From assembly GCA_900469625.1 (NCBI GenBank), contig UBXV01000001.1, forward strand, positions 62,001 to 126,000: a stretch of 64,000 nt of DNA, written 5' to 3'. Position numbers and translations under genes: made by a program. Below the pieces are notes generated by a model. It saw nothing but the letters and a program-made list of their open reading frames with translations, searched no databases and was not told where the DNA came from. The stretch's first letter is position 1; every line of letters starts with the position of its first letter. This stretch comes from Hyphomicrobiales bacterium (lineage in GTDB: Bacteria > Pseudomonadota > Alphaproteobacteria > Rhizobiales > Rhizobiaceae). Below are positions 33,856 to 43,004 of this stretch, piece by piece.

Positions 33856-34770
33856 TCAATGACGGATGCGCGGATCGAGCAGCGCATAGGCAAGGTCGAT
33901 CAGCAGATTCATGACGAAGATCGCGAGCGCGGTGACGAGAATGGCGGCCAGCACCACATTGAAGTCACGCTGCAGGATGGAATCGATCATCAGCTTGCCG
34001 ACACCGGGAAAACCGAAAATGGTTTCGACGATGACGGCGCCGTTCAGAAGACTTGCTGCCTGGTCGCCGATCACCGTGATGACCGGGAGCATGGCGTTGC
34101 GCAGCGCGTGGAGGAAGATGATCGGCCCTGACTTCACGCCCTTGGCGCGCGCCGTCTTCACATAGGCCGACGATAGCGCGCTGAGCATCGATCCGCGCAC
34201 CACCTGTACGATGATCCCGAAGGGCCGAACGAAGAGGACGCAGATCGGCAGGATCCAGTGCAGCAGCGAACCCGTACCGGACGTGGGCAGCCAGGCAAGG
34301 TTGACCGAGAACACCACGATCGCAACGATCGCGAGCCAGAAGTCCGGCACGGCCGCGCCGATCAGCGAAATGACCGAAGAGAGGCGGTCGAAAAATCCGC
34401 CGGCGCGAAAGGCGGCCAGCGATCCCACAACAATAGCAGCGCCCGTCACCAGCGACATGGTGATGACTGCAAGCCAGAGCGTCCACTGGAAAGCTTCGAG
34501 GACCACGTCCAGTGCCGGGCGCGCCTTGCGCAGCGACTCTCCGAAATCGCCGGTGACGACGTCGCCGACATAACGGGCAAACTGGACCAGGAGCGGATCG
34601 TTCAGGCCGTGGATCTCGCGAAATTGCTGCTTCATCTCCGCCGACGCTTCGACGGGAAGGAAGAGTGCTGCGGGATCGCCCGTCAGACGCGACAGGAAAA
34701 AGACCATCACGATCAGGCCGACCAGGGAAACCAGGCTGGCCACGGCGCGTTTACGAATGAAGCTCATCAT
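33856..34770 (-). CDS. ABC transporter permease (DppB type)
   Basis: A 304-residue permease. The N-terminus (RLTGDPAALFLP) and the block YVKTARAKGVKSGPIIFLHALRNAMLPVITVIG followed by VVETIFGFPGVGKLMIDSI-like residues are diagnostic of DppB/OppB. It is preceded by an intercistronic hairpin separating it from the binding-protein gene, and followed directly by the DppC-type gene. Confidence 0.92.
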   Translation of the reverse strand: MMSFIRKRAVASLVSLVGLIVMVFFLSRLTGDPAALFLPVEASAEMKQQFREIHGLNDPLLVQFARYVGDVVTGDFGESLRKARPALDVVLEAFQWTLWLAVITMSLVTGAAIVVGSLAAFRAGGFFDRLSSVISLIGAAVPDFWLAIVAIVVFSVNLAWLPTSGTGSLLHWILPICVLFVRPFGIIVQVVRGSMLSALSSAYVKTARAKGVKSGPIIFLHALRNAMLPVITVIGDQAASLLNGAVIVETIFGFPGVGKLMIDSILQRDFNVVLAAILVTALAIFVMNLLIDLAYALLDPRIRH

Positions 34771-34789
34771 TGTGCCCCTCGATTGCAGA

Positions 34790-34812
34790 GGCGGCGGGAC
34801 TGTCCCGCCGCC
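34790..34812 (-). promoter_or_regulatory. intercistronic GC-rich hairpin between binding-protein and permease genes
   Basis: GGCGGCGGGA and TCCCGCCGCC form a 10-bp stem with a three-base loop in the 87-base gap after the binding-protein stop. Hairpins here commonly protect the upstream message so that binding protein is made in excess over permease. Confidence 0.55.
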
Positions 34813-34857
34813 TTGATTGCGTCTGTCCCTGGCGGATCTGGTGACCGCCAGAACGAT

Positions 34858-36357
34858 TCACTTGATGCCGATCTCCGACAGCTGGAGCATCGAATTGGTG
34901 GCCATGGTGGGCTTGTAGTCCAGCCGTTCGGAAACGCGCGAGAAGCCGACCATGTGGAAGAGCAGCACGTCGGCCACCACCTCATCATGCACATAAGCGA
35001 TGGTTTCTGACCACAGCTTGGCGCGTTCCTCGCCGGTCGCGGCCGAGGCGCGCTTGATCAGATCGTCGACCTTGGGGTCGGAGAAGCCTGACTGTGTGCC
35101 CTCGGTTGCGTATTTGAAGAACATCGAGAACGAAGGGTCACCCTTGGAGTTATCGTGCATGGCGGCGACGAGCTGCGGACCGCGTCCTTCCTTGAACGGC
35201 TTGGAATAGTAGCCTTCGTGCTCGGCGACCTCGACGAATTTCAGGTCGACCTTGAAGCCGACTTCCTGCAATTGCGCCTGAATGGCTTCCATGATCTCGG
35301 TCACGTTGGGGAAGTTGGCCGAGCGTGCGATGATGGTGATCGGTGTCTCGACCTTCACGCCTGCTGCCTTGGCTTCCTCCAGAAGCTTTTTCGCGCCTTC
35401 CGGATCAAACGGGAAAACCTTGACATCCGGATTCCAGCCGAGCGTCGGCGGTGGCACGATGGCCGTTGCAAGCAGAGCGCTGTCGGGAACCAGAGTGCCG
35501 AGGAAGGCCTGCCGGTCGATCGCCAGGTTGAGGGCGCGGCGGACGCGCACGTCGTTCAGCGGCTCGATATTGTGGTCGATGCGCAGATAGACGGTCTCGC
35601 TGTCGAGGTAGGAGAAGTCGGTCTTCGGGTTTGTCGCGTCGAGCTGCGAGATCGAAGGCGAGAGATCTGCCTCGCCGGCCTGAACCATTGCAGCGCGAAC
35701 GGACGGATCAGCGCGGAACAGATAGGTCGCTTCGGTGACCTGCGGCTTCTGGCCCCAGTAGTCGTCGCGTTCCGTCAGTACGATCTGCTGGCCCGGCGTC
35801 CAGTTTGTCAGCTTGTAGGGGCCGGTACCGATCGGCTCGCGGATGAACTCCAGCGGGGTTTCCTCGGGAACGATTGTTACCAGAGACATCAACAGGGGCA
35901 GGATCGGCTGGACCGGGTCGGCGCTGAAGTCGATGGTGAAATCGTCGACAACATTCGCAGTAACAGTCATTCCGCCAAAGTAGCGGCGAGACTCACAGGC
36001 GTTCTTGTCGCTCATGATGCGGTCAAAACTATGCTTGACGTCCTTGGCGTCGAAGGTCGTGCCGTCCGAAAATTTCACGCCCTGGCGAAGATGGAAACGC
36101 CAGCTGCCGTCTTCGTTCTGTTCCCACTTCTCGGCCAGGCGGGGCATGACGCCCTTGCCGCCACGAACGTCGAGCTCGGTCAGGGTTTCGCTGACGTTCT
36201 GCATGATGACGCGTCCGATGTTGGAGCGGGTCGCCATGCAGGGCTCAAGCAGATCGGCCTCTTCCGCAAGCACGATCTTGATCGGCCCCGATGCGGCAAG
36301 GACGGGCGAAATGGTGGAGCCCAACAGGAGCGCACCCAGGATAAGCGTTTTTTTCAT
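34858..36357 (-). CDS. peptide-type ABC transporter substrate-binding protein
   Basis: A 499-residue SBP_bac_5 family protein with a Sec signal peptide (residues 1-21, ending PVLAA). Family blocks include KWEQNEDGSWRFHLRQGVKFSDGTTFDAKDVKHSFDRI and IGTGPYKLTNWTPGQQIVLTERDDYWG in separate stretches. GGAGGAGA precedes the ATG. Despite the name, this class also binds opines, sugars and oligomers. The acid-sugar genes around it suggest a carbohydrate-derived ligand; that is inference. Confidence 0.92.
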   Translation of the reverse strand: MKKTLILGALLLGSTISPVLAASGPIKIVLAEEADLLEPCMATRSNIGRVIMQNVSETLTELDVRGGKGVMPRLAEKWEQNEDGSWRFHLRQGVKFSDGTTFDAKDVKHSFDRIMSDKNACESRRYFGGMTVTANVVDDFTIDFSADPVQPILPLLMSLVTIVPEETPLEFIREPIGTGPYKLTNWTPGQQIVLTERDDYWGQKPQVTEATYLFRADPSVRAAMVQAGEADLSPSISQLDATNPKTDFSYLDSETVYLRIDHNIEPLNDVRVRRALNLAIDRQAFLGTLVPDSALLATAIVPPPTLGWNPDVKVFPFDPEGAKKLLEEAKAAGVKVETPITIIARSANFPNVTEIMEAIQAQLQEVGFKVDLKFVEVAEHEGYYSKPFKEGRGPQLVAAMHDNSKGDPSFSMFFKYATEGTQSGFSDPKVDDLIKRASAATGEERAKLWSETIAYVHDEVVADVLLFHMVGFSRVSERLDYKPTMATNSMLQLSEIGIK

Positions 36358-36384
36358 TGCATTCTCCTCCCTAGAAAGTCTGGT

Positions 36385-37269
36385 TCAGTTCGATTTGGTG
36401 TCAGATCCGATCTTGCCGGAACGAGCGGCGATCAACGCCGCACAGCAGATGAGCGCCCCACCGCCGACGGTGGTCAGGGCGATCGTTTCCCCGAACAGGG
36501 CAAAACCGCCAAAGGCAACGAGTGGCAGCCGCAGGAAATCCACCGGCGCCACGATGGTTGCCGGCGCCAACGAGAAGGCATGCGTCATCAGCGCCATGCA
36601 GGCGGTACCGACAACGCCCTGAAGTGCCAGCAGCCCCATTTCCCTCGGTCCCGGCATGGTGAAGAAGGGCAGGGCGAACAGCAGCGCGATCGGCACGGTC
36701 AGAAGAAGGTTCCAGACCACAAGCGTCGACGTGGCGTCGCCTTTTGACATGGACTTCAGGATCAGCTGGATCGCCGATTGAAGCAACGCACCGGTCAAGG
36801 CGAGCAAGATCGCCAGCGTGAAGCCCGTTGCCGAAGGGCCGATCACCAGCATGGCGCCGGCGAAACCGAGGGCGACCGCAATGATCATCGCCGGGCCTGG
36901 TCGCTCGCCCAATGTCAGCGCCGCACCGAGCACCACGAAGATCGGAGAGGTGAAGGCGATGGCGGTTACGTCGGCAAGCGGCCCCCAGCTGAAGGCTGCA
37001 AACAGCGCGATCATCGCCAGCAGCTTGAATGCGGCGCGCAATGCGTGCTGGCGCAGCGGATGTGTCGTGCGCAGAACGGATGGGCGCCAGGCGATCCAGG
37101 GCAGAAGGATGAGTGCGCCAAAAAACGCCCGGAAAAATCCGATGACGAAAGGATGTACCGCACCGCTCAGCGCCCGCACGATCACGGCATCCGCTGCGGC
37201 GAGCGTTGCCGCTCCTGCCGCAAAGGCGACGGCCGTCGTAGCCTGAAGGCGACTGCTGGCGTTGGACAT
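36385..37269 (-). CDS. EamA/DMT family transporter
   Basis: A 294-residue protein with ten hydrophobic segments in two EamA repeats (about 15-140 and 155-285). Typical features are RAFFGALILLPWIAWRP in the first repeat and FLRLPLVAFGGFALFGE in the second. Such proteins move small metabolites, often outward. It is the first gene of the minus-strand operon, 27 bases before the binding protein, and its promoter region is shared with the divergent sialidase-like gene. Confidence 0.88.
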   Translation of the reverse strand: MSNASSRLQATTAVAFAAGAATLAAADAVIVRALSGAVHPFVIGFFRAFFGALILLPWIAWRPSVLRTTHPLRQHALRAAFKLLAMIALFAAFSWGPLADVTAIAFTSPIFVVLGAALTLGERPGPAMIIAVALGFAGAMLVIGPSATGFTLAILLALTGALLQSAIQLILKSMSKGDATSTLVVWNLLLTVPIALLFALPFFTMPGPREMGLLALQGVVGTACMALMTHAFSLAPATIVAPVDFLRLPLVAFGGFALFGETIALTTVGGGALICCAALIAARSGKIGSDTKSN

Positions 37270-37334
37270 GAAACTCCTCCGGGCCTGTCATCCTCGATCC
37301 AGGCTGGCTCGAACATCCATCTTTTAAAAAAGTT

Positions 37335-37371
37335 TGTCAAATTAATTTATGCTGTAAAAATTATTTGACGA
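37335..37371. promoter_or_regulatory. candidate operator: inverted TGTCAA..AATTT motifs
   Basis: TGTCAAATTAATTT (37335-37348) and the inverted AATTATTTGACGA (37359-37371) form an imperfect palindrome in the AT-rich 236-base gap between the divergent EamA and sialidase-like genes. The same TGTCAA-N3-AATTT pattern occurs upstream of the GntR/kinase operon. Confidence 0.45.
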
Positions 37372-37505
37372 CATAGATATTAAAACAACGACATTAAATC
37401 AATATGATATGCTTCAATACTGAAGCGAGTCGTTCGATAAATGAACATTCTCAAACTTGACAACTTGAAAAAATGAGCGATTTTCGGACGTGACTGGAGG
37501 GCCCA

Positions 37506-38702
37506 ATGCATCCCGATGAAATCGCTCGCAACATGACCGGCGTGCTTCAATCCGTGTCCGAAGGGCGCGCTGAGGCCCTGCTGCCTTCACCGATGATCCA
37601 GAATCACGCGGCATTCCTGCACTTGCTCGATGATGGCGCCCTGGTTTGCGCCTGGTTCGGCGGCACGCTTGAGGGAAAGTCGGACATTTCCATTTTCGCG
37701 TCGGTGCTGGAGAAAGGCTCGACGACGTGGGGCGCGCCCCAGCGCCTGAGCAAAGATCCCTCGCATTCGGAGCAGAACCCGGTGCTGTTTTCCGCGCCGG
37801 ACGGGACGCTCTGGCTGTTTCATACTTCGCAACCGTCCGGCAACCAGGATGAATGCCGTATTCGCATGGCCGAGGTGGTAAGCGACGCGGCCGATCCGAA
37901 CCGGCTCGCGACCACGAGAGAACGGTATCTCGATCTGCCACGTGGATGTTTCGTCCGCGCGCCCGTCGTCGTTCGCGATGACGGAGCATGGCTGTTGCCA
38001 ATTTTTCGCTGCGTGCAGCGCCCCGGCCAGAAATGGAACGGCAGCCACGATACGGCAGCCGTCGGTGTGTCGCTCGATGGTGGCGAGACCTGGCGGCTCG
38101 ACGACATCGACCAGTCCATCGGCTGCGTGCACATGTCGCCCGTCGCTCTTGGGCAGGATCGGCTGGCCGCCTTCTTCCGACGTCGGCAGGCCGATTTCGT
38201 CTACCGCAGCGACAGCAGCGACGGCGGGCGATCCTGGTCCGTACCCCATGCAACCGATGTGCCGAACAACAACTCCTCGATTGCCGCCACCCGTCTGCGC
38301 GACGGTCGGGTCGCGATGATCTGCAATCCGGTCAATGCGTTGTCGTCGACCGACCGGCGCGCCTCGCTCTACGACGAACTGGGCGAGGATGACAGCCGGC
38401 CCGACGCAGATCCGAGCGGAGGATGCGTTCCGATCTGGGGTGTGCCGCGCGCGCCTGTGGCGCTCTGCGTCTCCGATGACGAAGGGCGTAGCTTTGCAAC
38501 CCGTCAACGGATCGAAGATGGCCCGGGCACCTGCCTGTCCAACGATTCGACCGACGGCCGCAATCAGGAGTTGTCCTACCCGTGGCTGCTCGAAGGTCCC
38601 GACGGCGCGATGCATCTCGCCTACACCTATCATCGGCGTGCGATCAAATATGTCCGCCTGGCTCCCGGATGGGACAGTGCGGCTCGACGGAGTGTTTCAT
38701 GA
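37506..38702 (+). CDS. sialidase-fold (BNR/Asp-box) protein without signal peptide
   Basis: A 398-residue six-bladed propeller protein. Asp-box-like repeats are visible as [16 protein letters not shown] and SDDEGRSF; the [17 protein letters not shown] and [27 protein letters not shown] blocks match BNR_2-type bacterial proteins. No signal peptide is present, so it should act in the cytoplasm on an imported, not extracellular, substrate. The ATG lies behind GGAGG. Its stop overlaps the PdxA2 start (ATGA). True sialidase activity is doubtful. Confidence 0.85.
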   Translation: MHPDEIARNMTGVLQSVSEGRAEALLPSPMIQNHAAFLHLLDDGALVCAWFGGTLEGKSDISIFASVLEKGSTTWGAPQRLSKDPSHSEQNPVLFSAPDGTLWLFHTSQPSGNQDECRIRMAEVVSDAADPNRLATTRERYLDLPRGCFVRAPVVVRDDGAWLLPIFRCVQRPGQKWNGSHDTAAVGVSLDGGETWRLDDIDQSIGCVHMSPVALGQDRLAAFFRRRQADFVYRSDSSDGGRSWSVPHATDVPNNNSSIAATRLRDGRVAMICNPVNALSSTDRRASLYDELGEDDSRPDADPSGGCVPIWGVPRAPVALCVSDDEGRSFATRQRIEDGPGTCLSNDSTDGRNQELSYPWLLEGPDGAMHLAYTYHRRAIKYVRLAPGWDSAARRSVS

Positions 38703-39655
38703 GCAATATCATCGGAATAACCATGGGCGACCCATGCGGGGTCGGCCCGGAGATCGCTGTCCGCGCCCTGGCAGAAATGCCGGTCGAAGAGCGGGACCGG
38801 ACCCGGATCTACGGCAATCTGGTCACGCTCGAGAAGGCGCGTTCCGCACTGGATATCGACGTCGATCTGGCGCCGTTCGTGGTCGACCTGCCGATCGAGG
38901 GCGCGCCGCTTGCCTGGGGTCAGTTGAGTGCAGTCGCGGGCGACGCGGCCTTTCGCTTCATCGAGAAGGCGGTGCGGGATGCCGAGGCTGGTGCGATCGG
39001 CTGCATCGTCACCGCCCCGATCAACAAGGAAGCGCTGAACCTCGCCGGCCATCACTATGACGGGCATACCGGCATGCTGCGCAGCCTGACCGGTTCGAAG
39101 GCGGCCTATATGCTGCTCGCCTCCGAGCGTCTGAAGGTCATCCATGTCTCGACGCATGTCTCGCTGCAGGAGGCGATCAGGCGGGCGACGACCGAACGGG
39201 TGCTGGCGACGATCAGGGCCGGCGACGCCCATCTGAAGCGCATCGGCTATGCCGCACCGAAGATCGCGGTTGCCGGGATCAACCCGCACTGCGGCGAGAA
39301 CGGCCTGTTTGGCACCGAAGATGACGATCAGATCGCGCCAGCAGTGGCAGCCGCACGTGCGGAAGGCATCGACGTCCAAGGGCCAATCTCGGCAGACACG
39401 GTGTTTTACCGCGCCTATTCCGGCGCATTCGATCTGATCGTCGCCCAGTATCACGATCAGGGACACATCCCCATCAAGCTCGTCGCCTTCGACACGGCGG
39501 TGAACGTCTCGGTGGATCTGCCGATCGATCGCACGTCCGTCGACCACGGTACGGCGTTCGACATCGCCGGGAAGGGGATTGCCAACCACGGCAACATGAA
39601 TTCCGCCATCGCCTACGCGCGCAAGCTCGTGAGCGGCCGCGACAAGCAAGGATGA
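38699..39655 (+). CDS. pdxA2: PdxA2-type 4-phosphate sugar-acid dehydrogenase
   Basis: A 318-residue PdxA-family protein. Metal-ligand histidines are at 153, 197 (NPHCGE) and 252 (YHDQGH), matching the spacing of Escherichia coli PdxA, and [13 protein letters not shown] forms the N-terminus. PdxA2 proteins encoded with a DUF1537 kinase oxidise and decarboxylate D-threonate or D-erythronate 4-phosphate to dihydroxyacetone phosphate (family knowledge). A DUF1537 kinase lies 2 kb away, so this role is preferred over vitamin B6 synthesis. The ATG overlaps the preceding stop. Confidence 0.88.
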   Translation: MSNIIGITMGDPCGVGPEIAVRALAEMPVEERDRTRIYGNLVTLEKARSALDIDVDLAPFVVDLPIEGAPLAWGQLSAVAGDAAFRFIEKAVRDAEAGAIGCIVTAPINKEALNLAGHHYDGHTGMLRSLTGSKAAYMLLASERLKVIHVSTHVSLQEAIRRATTERVLATIRAGDAHLKRIGYAAPKIAVAGINPHCGENGLFGTEDDDQIAPAVAAARAEGIDVQGPISADTVFYRAYSGAFDLIVAQYHDQGHIPIKLVAFDTAVNVSVDLPIDRTSVDHGTAFDIAGKGIANHGNMNSAIAYARKLVSGRDKQG

Positions 39656-39662
39656 CCCGGCC

Positions 39663-40781
39663 ATGACCATTGCTCAAATCACCCTTCACCAGCCCCGCCG
39701 CCTTGCGGTCGGAGCCGGCCTCATCGGCGAGGTCGGCGCATGGGCGGCAGATCTGCAGTCCACGCTCGTGATTGCGACGCCGATCACCGCAGGATTTGCC
39801 GATCGGCTGAAGCTCTCGGGTCGCGTAACCGTCTTCGACGCAATTCCGGGCGAACCGGATATCGCGACGCTTGAGGCAGCACTCGCGGCGGCGCGGCAGT
39901 GCAAGCCGGACCTGATTGTCGGGCTCGGCGGCGGTTCGGTGCTCGACGTGGCAAAGCTCGTTGCCGTGCTTTGGGATTGTGACCAGACGCTCGGCGATGT
40001 CGCGGGGCCAAACCGCGTCGCGGGTCGCCGCACGCGGCTGGTTCAGGTCGCTACAACGGCCGGGACGGGGTCCGAGGCCGGTATTCGCTCATTGATCACC
40101 GACCCGGTAAAGGGCAACAAGATCGCAGTGGAAAGCCCGCACATGATCGCGGATTTTGCCGTTCTCGATCCCGAGTTGACCTATTCTGTGCCGCCGGCGG
40201 TCACGGCGGCGACCGGTGTCGACGCGATGGCGCATTGCGTCGAGGCCTTTACCAACAGGCGGGCGCATCCGATGATCGACGGTTTCGCGCGCATGGGCTT
40301 TCGTCTCGTCGGCAAGTATCTGTCGCGGGCAGTCAGGGACGGCTCCGATACCGAGGCGCGGGAAGGGCTGATGCTCGCTTCCTACTACGGCGGTATCTGC
40401 CTTGGTCCCGTCAACACGGCAGCAGGGCACGCCATTGCCTACCCGCTGGGCACCCGGCTCGGATTGCCGCACGGGCTTGCCAACGCCATCATCTTTCCAC
40501 ACGTGCTCGCCTTCAACCAGCCGGTTGCGGCCAAGAAGACCGACGAAGTCGCGCTTGCGCTCGGCTTCGGCGGTGCGCTGTCCGATGCCCAGCTTTTGAG
40601 CGCCGCGCAGGGGTTCTGCAGGAGCCTGGGCATCGAGATGTCGCTTGCCGCTCATGGTGCGGTTGCGGATGACCTGCCCCGTTACGCAAGTGAGGCGCAT
40701 GCAAACCGCCGCCTGATGGACAACAATCCGGCGGATATGACCGTCGAGGATGTCCTGTCGGTCTATAAGGCAGCCTTCTAG
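39663..40781 (+). CDS. iron-containing alcohol dehydrogenase
   Basis: A 372-residue group III dehydrogenase. The nucleotide loop is GLGGGSVLDVAK (87-98); metal ligands are Asp187, His191 (GVDAMAHCVEAF), His256 (AAGHAIAYPLG) and His270 (GLPHGLANA). It begins seven bases after the pdxA2 stop, so the sialidase-like, pdxA2 and dehydrogenase genes form one operon, ended by a strong bidirectional terminator. It may oxidise an alcohol precursor or reduce a keto product of the pathway; the substrate is unknown. Confidence 0.92.
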   Translation: MTIAQITLHQPRRLAVGAGLIGEVGAWAADLQSTLVIATPITAGFADRLKLSGRVTVFDAIPGEPDIATLEAALAAARQCKPDLIVGLGGGSVLDVAKLVAVLWDCDQTLGDVAGPNRVAGRRTRLVQVATTAGTGSEAGIRSLITDPVKGNKIAVESPHMIADFAVLDPELTYSVPPAVTAATGVDAMAHCVEAFTNRRAHPMIDGFARMGFRLVGKYLSRAVRDGSDTEAREGLMLASYYGGICLGPVNTAAGHAIAYPLGTRLGLPHGLANAIIFPHVLAFNQPVAAKKTDEVALALGFGGALSDAQLLSAAQGFCRSLGIEMSLAAHGAVADDLPRYASEAHANRRLMDNNPADMTVEDVLSVYKAAF

Positions 40782-40808
40782 GCTGGTCCGGCGTTCGCTC
40801 TTGCCGGC

Positions 40809-40841
40809 AAAAATGCCTCGGCCATGTGTCGAGGCATTTTT
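40809..40841. terminator. bidirectional rho-independent terminator
   Basis: AAAAATGCCTCG (40809-40820) and CGAGGCATTTTT (40830-40841) form a perfect 12-bp stem with a nine-base loop, with A- and T-runs on both sides, between convergent dehydrogenase and GntR genes. Confidence 0.88.
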
Positions 40842-40901
40842 CTTTGTATGCAGGGTAAACCGCCGCCTCTGGTGGAAATCACGATGTCCAGGTGGGTCGG
40901 T

Positions 40902-41603
40902 TTACCTGGTCGCCTGGAAAAGGCGCTCGCGCGAGCCGGTCAGGTGATCGTGCATCAGTTGCTTTGCTCTCGTGCCGTCGCCGATGGCGATCGCTTCTGC
41001 GATCGCCTCATGTTCGGCAAAGACACGGGTGAGGCCGGCGGCCTCACGTTTGACCGATGCGCCATGAAATTTCATGCCGACGGCTATATGGTCTTTGAGC
41101 GCTTCCATCGCGGTCGAGAAATAGCTGTTCCTGGCGGCACGCGCGATCGCGAGATGAAACTGGAAGTCGGCATCCTCCCGGTGCGACTGGCGATTGGTGG
41201 CATCCCGCATCAATTCGAGCGCCTGACGAATGGCGCCGAGGCTTGCGTTATCGTGGCGGGCGGCGGCGGCTGCAGCGGCCGCCGGCTCGACGGTCAGCCG
41301 GAACTCGTAGCAATTCAGGAGATCCGCAACATTCTCCAACTGCCCGAAGCCGAGCGGCTCCTTCATGCCGAGGGCGCGAACGAAGCTGCCAGCGCCCCGG
41401 CGCGAATAGATCAATCCCTGGTCACGAAGGCGTTGGAGCGCTTCTCGGATGACCGGACGTGAAACTTCGAATTCCGCCGATAGTTCGTGCTCTGTCGGCA
41501 ACCGCTCATCAGGCTGGTATGCGCCGGACTTGATCGCGCGGTGCATCCGCTCGAAGGCAAAGTCGGCGAGGCTCTTGCGTGTCGTTCCGTTCTCCAGTCC
41601 CAT
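40902..41603 (-). CDS. GntR-family regulator (FadR subfamily)
   Basis: A 233-residue regulator with a winged helix-turn-helix at about residues 12-78 (LPTEHELSAEFEVSRPVIREALQRLRDQGLIYSRRGAGSFV) and a helical FCD domain (about 100-220) with DADFQFHLAIARAARNSYF. It starts three bases after the DUF1537 kinase stop, so the two are co-transcribed. It probably controls this pair and the divergent promoters at 37.4 kb, because a TGTCAA-N3-AATTT motif is present in both regions. The effector is likely a sugar acid. Confidence 0.88.
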   Translation of the reverse strand: MGLENGTTRKSLADFAFERMHRAIKSGAYQPDERLPTEHELSAEFEVSRPVIREALQRLRDQGLIYSRRGAGSFVRALGMKEPLGFGQLENVADLLNCYEFRLTVEPAAAAAAAARHDNASLGAIRQALELMRDATNRQSHREDADFQFHLAIARAARNSYFSTAMEALKDHIAVGMKFHGASVKREAAGLTRVFAEHEAIAEAIAIGDGTRAKQLMHDHLTGSRERLFQATR

Positions 41604-41606
41604 CTG

Positions 41607-42635
41607 TCATCCCATATTGCGGAGAATCCTGTCCGCAATCTCCCTCAAAGTTCCCGGTTGGCCGAATCCCCCGGACTTGGCAATGATGCAACGGCCGGCC
41701 GCGTGGGCCAAGCCCAAGCCGGGCAGGCACTCGCCAACGAGTCTGAAACGGGTGATCCCCATCTTTTCTAGCACGGCTTCGGCAGTCGCACCGCCGGAAA
41801 GCAGCAAGGTGGAAGCGACGTCGGTCAGTGCCGGGCATATGCCTTCCGCCAAGAGCCGGGATACCTCCTGCGGGTCCGTCGGTGTAGGCCCAGGAACGGC
41901 CTGAACCAGAGTTATCGGGCTTTCGGCGGCGGCGGCGCCAGTCAGTCGCCCGTTTTGTGCCGGCAGGAACCGCGGCCTGTGCGACGCAAGCAGTTCGTCG
42001 ACCTGGGTGAGTGTGATCGGATCGCGCGAACCGATCACGAAAAGGCCCGGTCCGTGGGGGATCTCAGCTGCAAGCGGCTTGGCGCCGGCGGTCATCTGGT
42101 GCGCGAGGGCTTCCGCAAGCCCGCGCGCGCCCACCAGCACGTCTATCCCCCGTTCCTGCGCGGCGTGTAGCCAACGGCTCATGTCTTCGAACGTTGCGAC
42201 GTCGGGGACGATGGATTGTTCCGCATGCCTGCCGAGCGTCTCGGCAACCGATATCGGTGTATCGATGCCGAAACCTTCAACGTGGCCGTTCCTCACGATG
42301 CGCCCGAAATCCGGAATGGCCGGCGCCATCAGCGCTAAACGAAAGGGCGTGACATCGAGTTCAGCCGCGATGTGGCCCTTGAGGCGGGAGTCGACCTTCT
42401 TGAAAAGACGTGTGCCAGCCGGCAACGCGGCAAGTGCCGCCGCCGTCGCCATCCTCGCACCGGCAACGTCCCGTTCCCGCGACGCAACGTTGATGGAAAT
42501 CACCTGCGGCTGCTCGCTCAGGGCTTGGGGGATCGCCCCGATGGCGAGCGCGATCTCCGTATGAAGGCCTCTGCTGGCAAAGGGTGCGGCTGCATCCAGG
42601 GCGCCTGTCAGGTCATCGGCGACAATGGCCAGCAT
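41607..42635 (-). CDS. four-carbon acid sugar kinase family protein (DUF1537)
   Basis: A 342-residue protein. The N-terminal domain starts IVADDLTGALDAAAPFA, the acid-sugar binding hallmark; the C-terminal nucleotide domain contains LLLSGGATAEAVLEKMGI and AKSGGFGQPGTL. Family members such as DtnK and OtnK phosphorylate D-threonate, D-erythronate or 3-oxo-tetronates. It is shorter than the roughly 420 residues usual for the family, with no obvious missing hallmark. With PdxA2 it would give a kinase-dehydrogenase route to dihydroxyacetone phosphate. Confidence 0.85.
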   Translation of the reverse strand: MLAIVADDLTGALDAAAPFASRGLHTEIALAIGAIPQALSEQPQVISINVASRERDVAGARMATAAALAALPAGTRLFKKVDSRLKGHIAAELDVTPFRLALMAPAIPDFGRIVRNGHVEGFGIDTPISVAETLGRHAEQSIVPDVATFEDMSRWLHAAQERGIDVLVGARGLAEALAHQMTAGAKPLAAEIPHGPGLFVIGSRDPITLTQVDELLASHRPRFLPAQNGRLTGAAAAESPITLVQAVPGPTPTDPQEVSRLLAEGICPALTDVASTLLLSGGATAEAVLEKMGITRFRLVGECLPGLGLAHAAGRCIIAKSGGFGQPGTLREIADRILRNMG

Positions 42636-43004
42636 GAGACGAACTCCGATAGATTTGTTGTTATCTTTAAATCTTAGGTTTTTGATTGAAATGTCAATAC
42701 AATTTCATAACTACATAACAAATCAACTGCTGCGGGATGCGCGCGGCGGGACAATTTTTGAGGTGGGCCCGGAGGCTCCGTCGATTCCGTCCACGATCGG
42801 TCGCACGCGCCGGCGATGCGTAAGATGATGCCGAGAGGTCTTTAGGGTCCAGCCGTCGTCGCAGTGCCCGCGCTATAGGCCATTCATTTCGATCATCGTG
42901 GCGTCAGGCCGATGCCATCGGTGATGTGTCTCTTGCGGCGTACGCCGCCTTCGGGGTGGCACGCGCCATCTCCATCGCCGGGGGCGGCTGTCGATGCCGG
43001 CGCG
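42636..43004. other. AT-rich promoter region then non-coding sequence
   Basis: The first 90 bases are AT-rich and hold the promoter side of the kinase/GntR operon, including minus-strand TTGACA (42697-42692). The remaining bases contain no supported gene and adjoin a gene remnant. Confidence 0.5.
42692..42705. promoter_or_regulatory. candidate operator/promoter of the kinase-GntR operon
   Basis: TGTCAATACAATTT shares 11 of 14 bases with the motif at 37335-37348. Read on the minus strand its TTGACA could be the -35 element of the kinase operon, so a repressor here would block polymerase. Confidence 0.45.
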
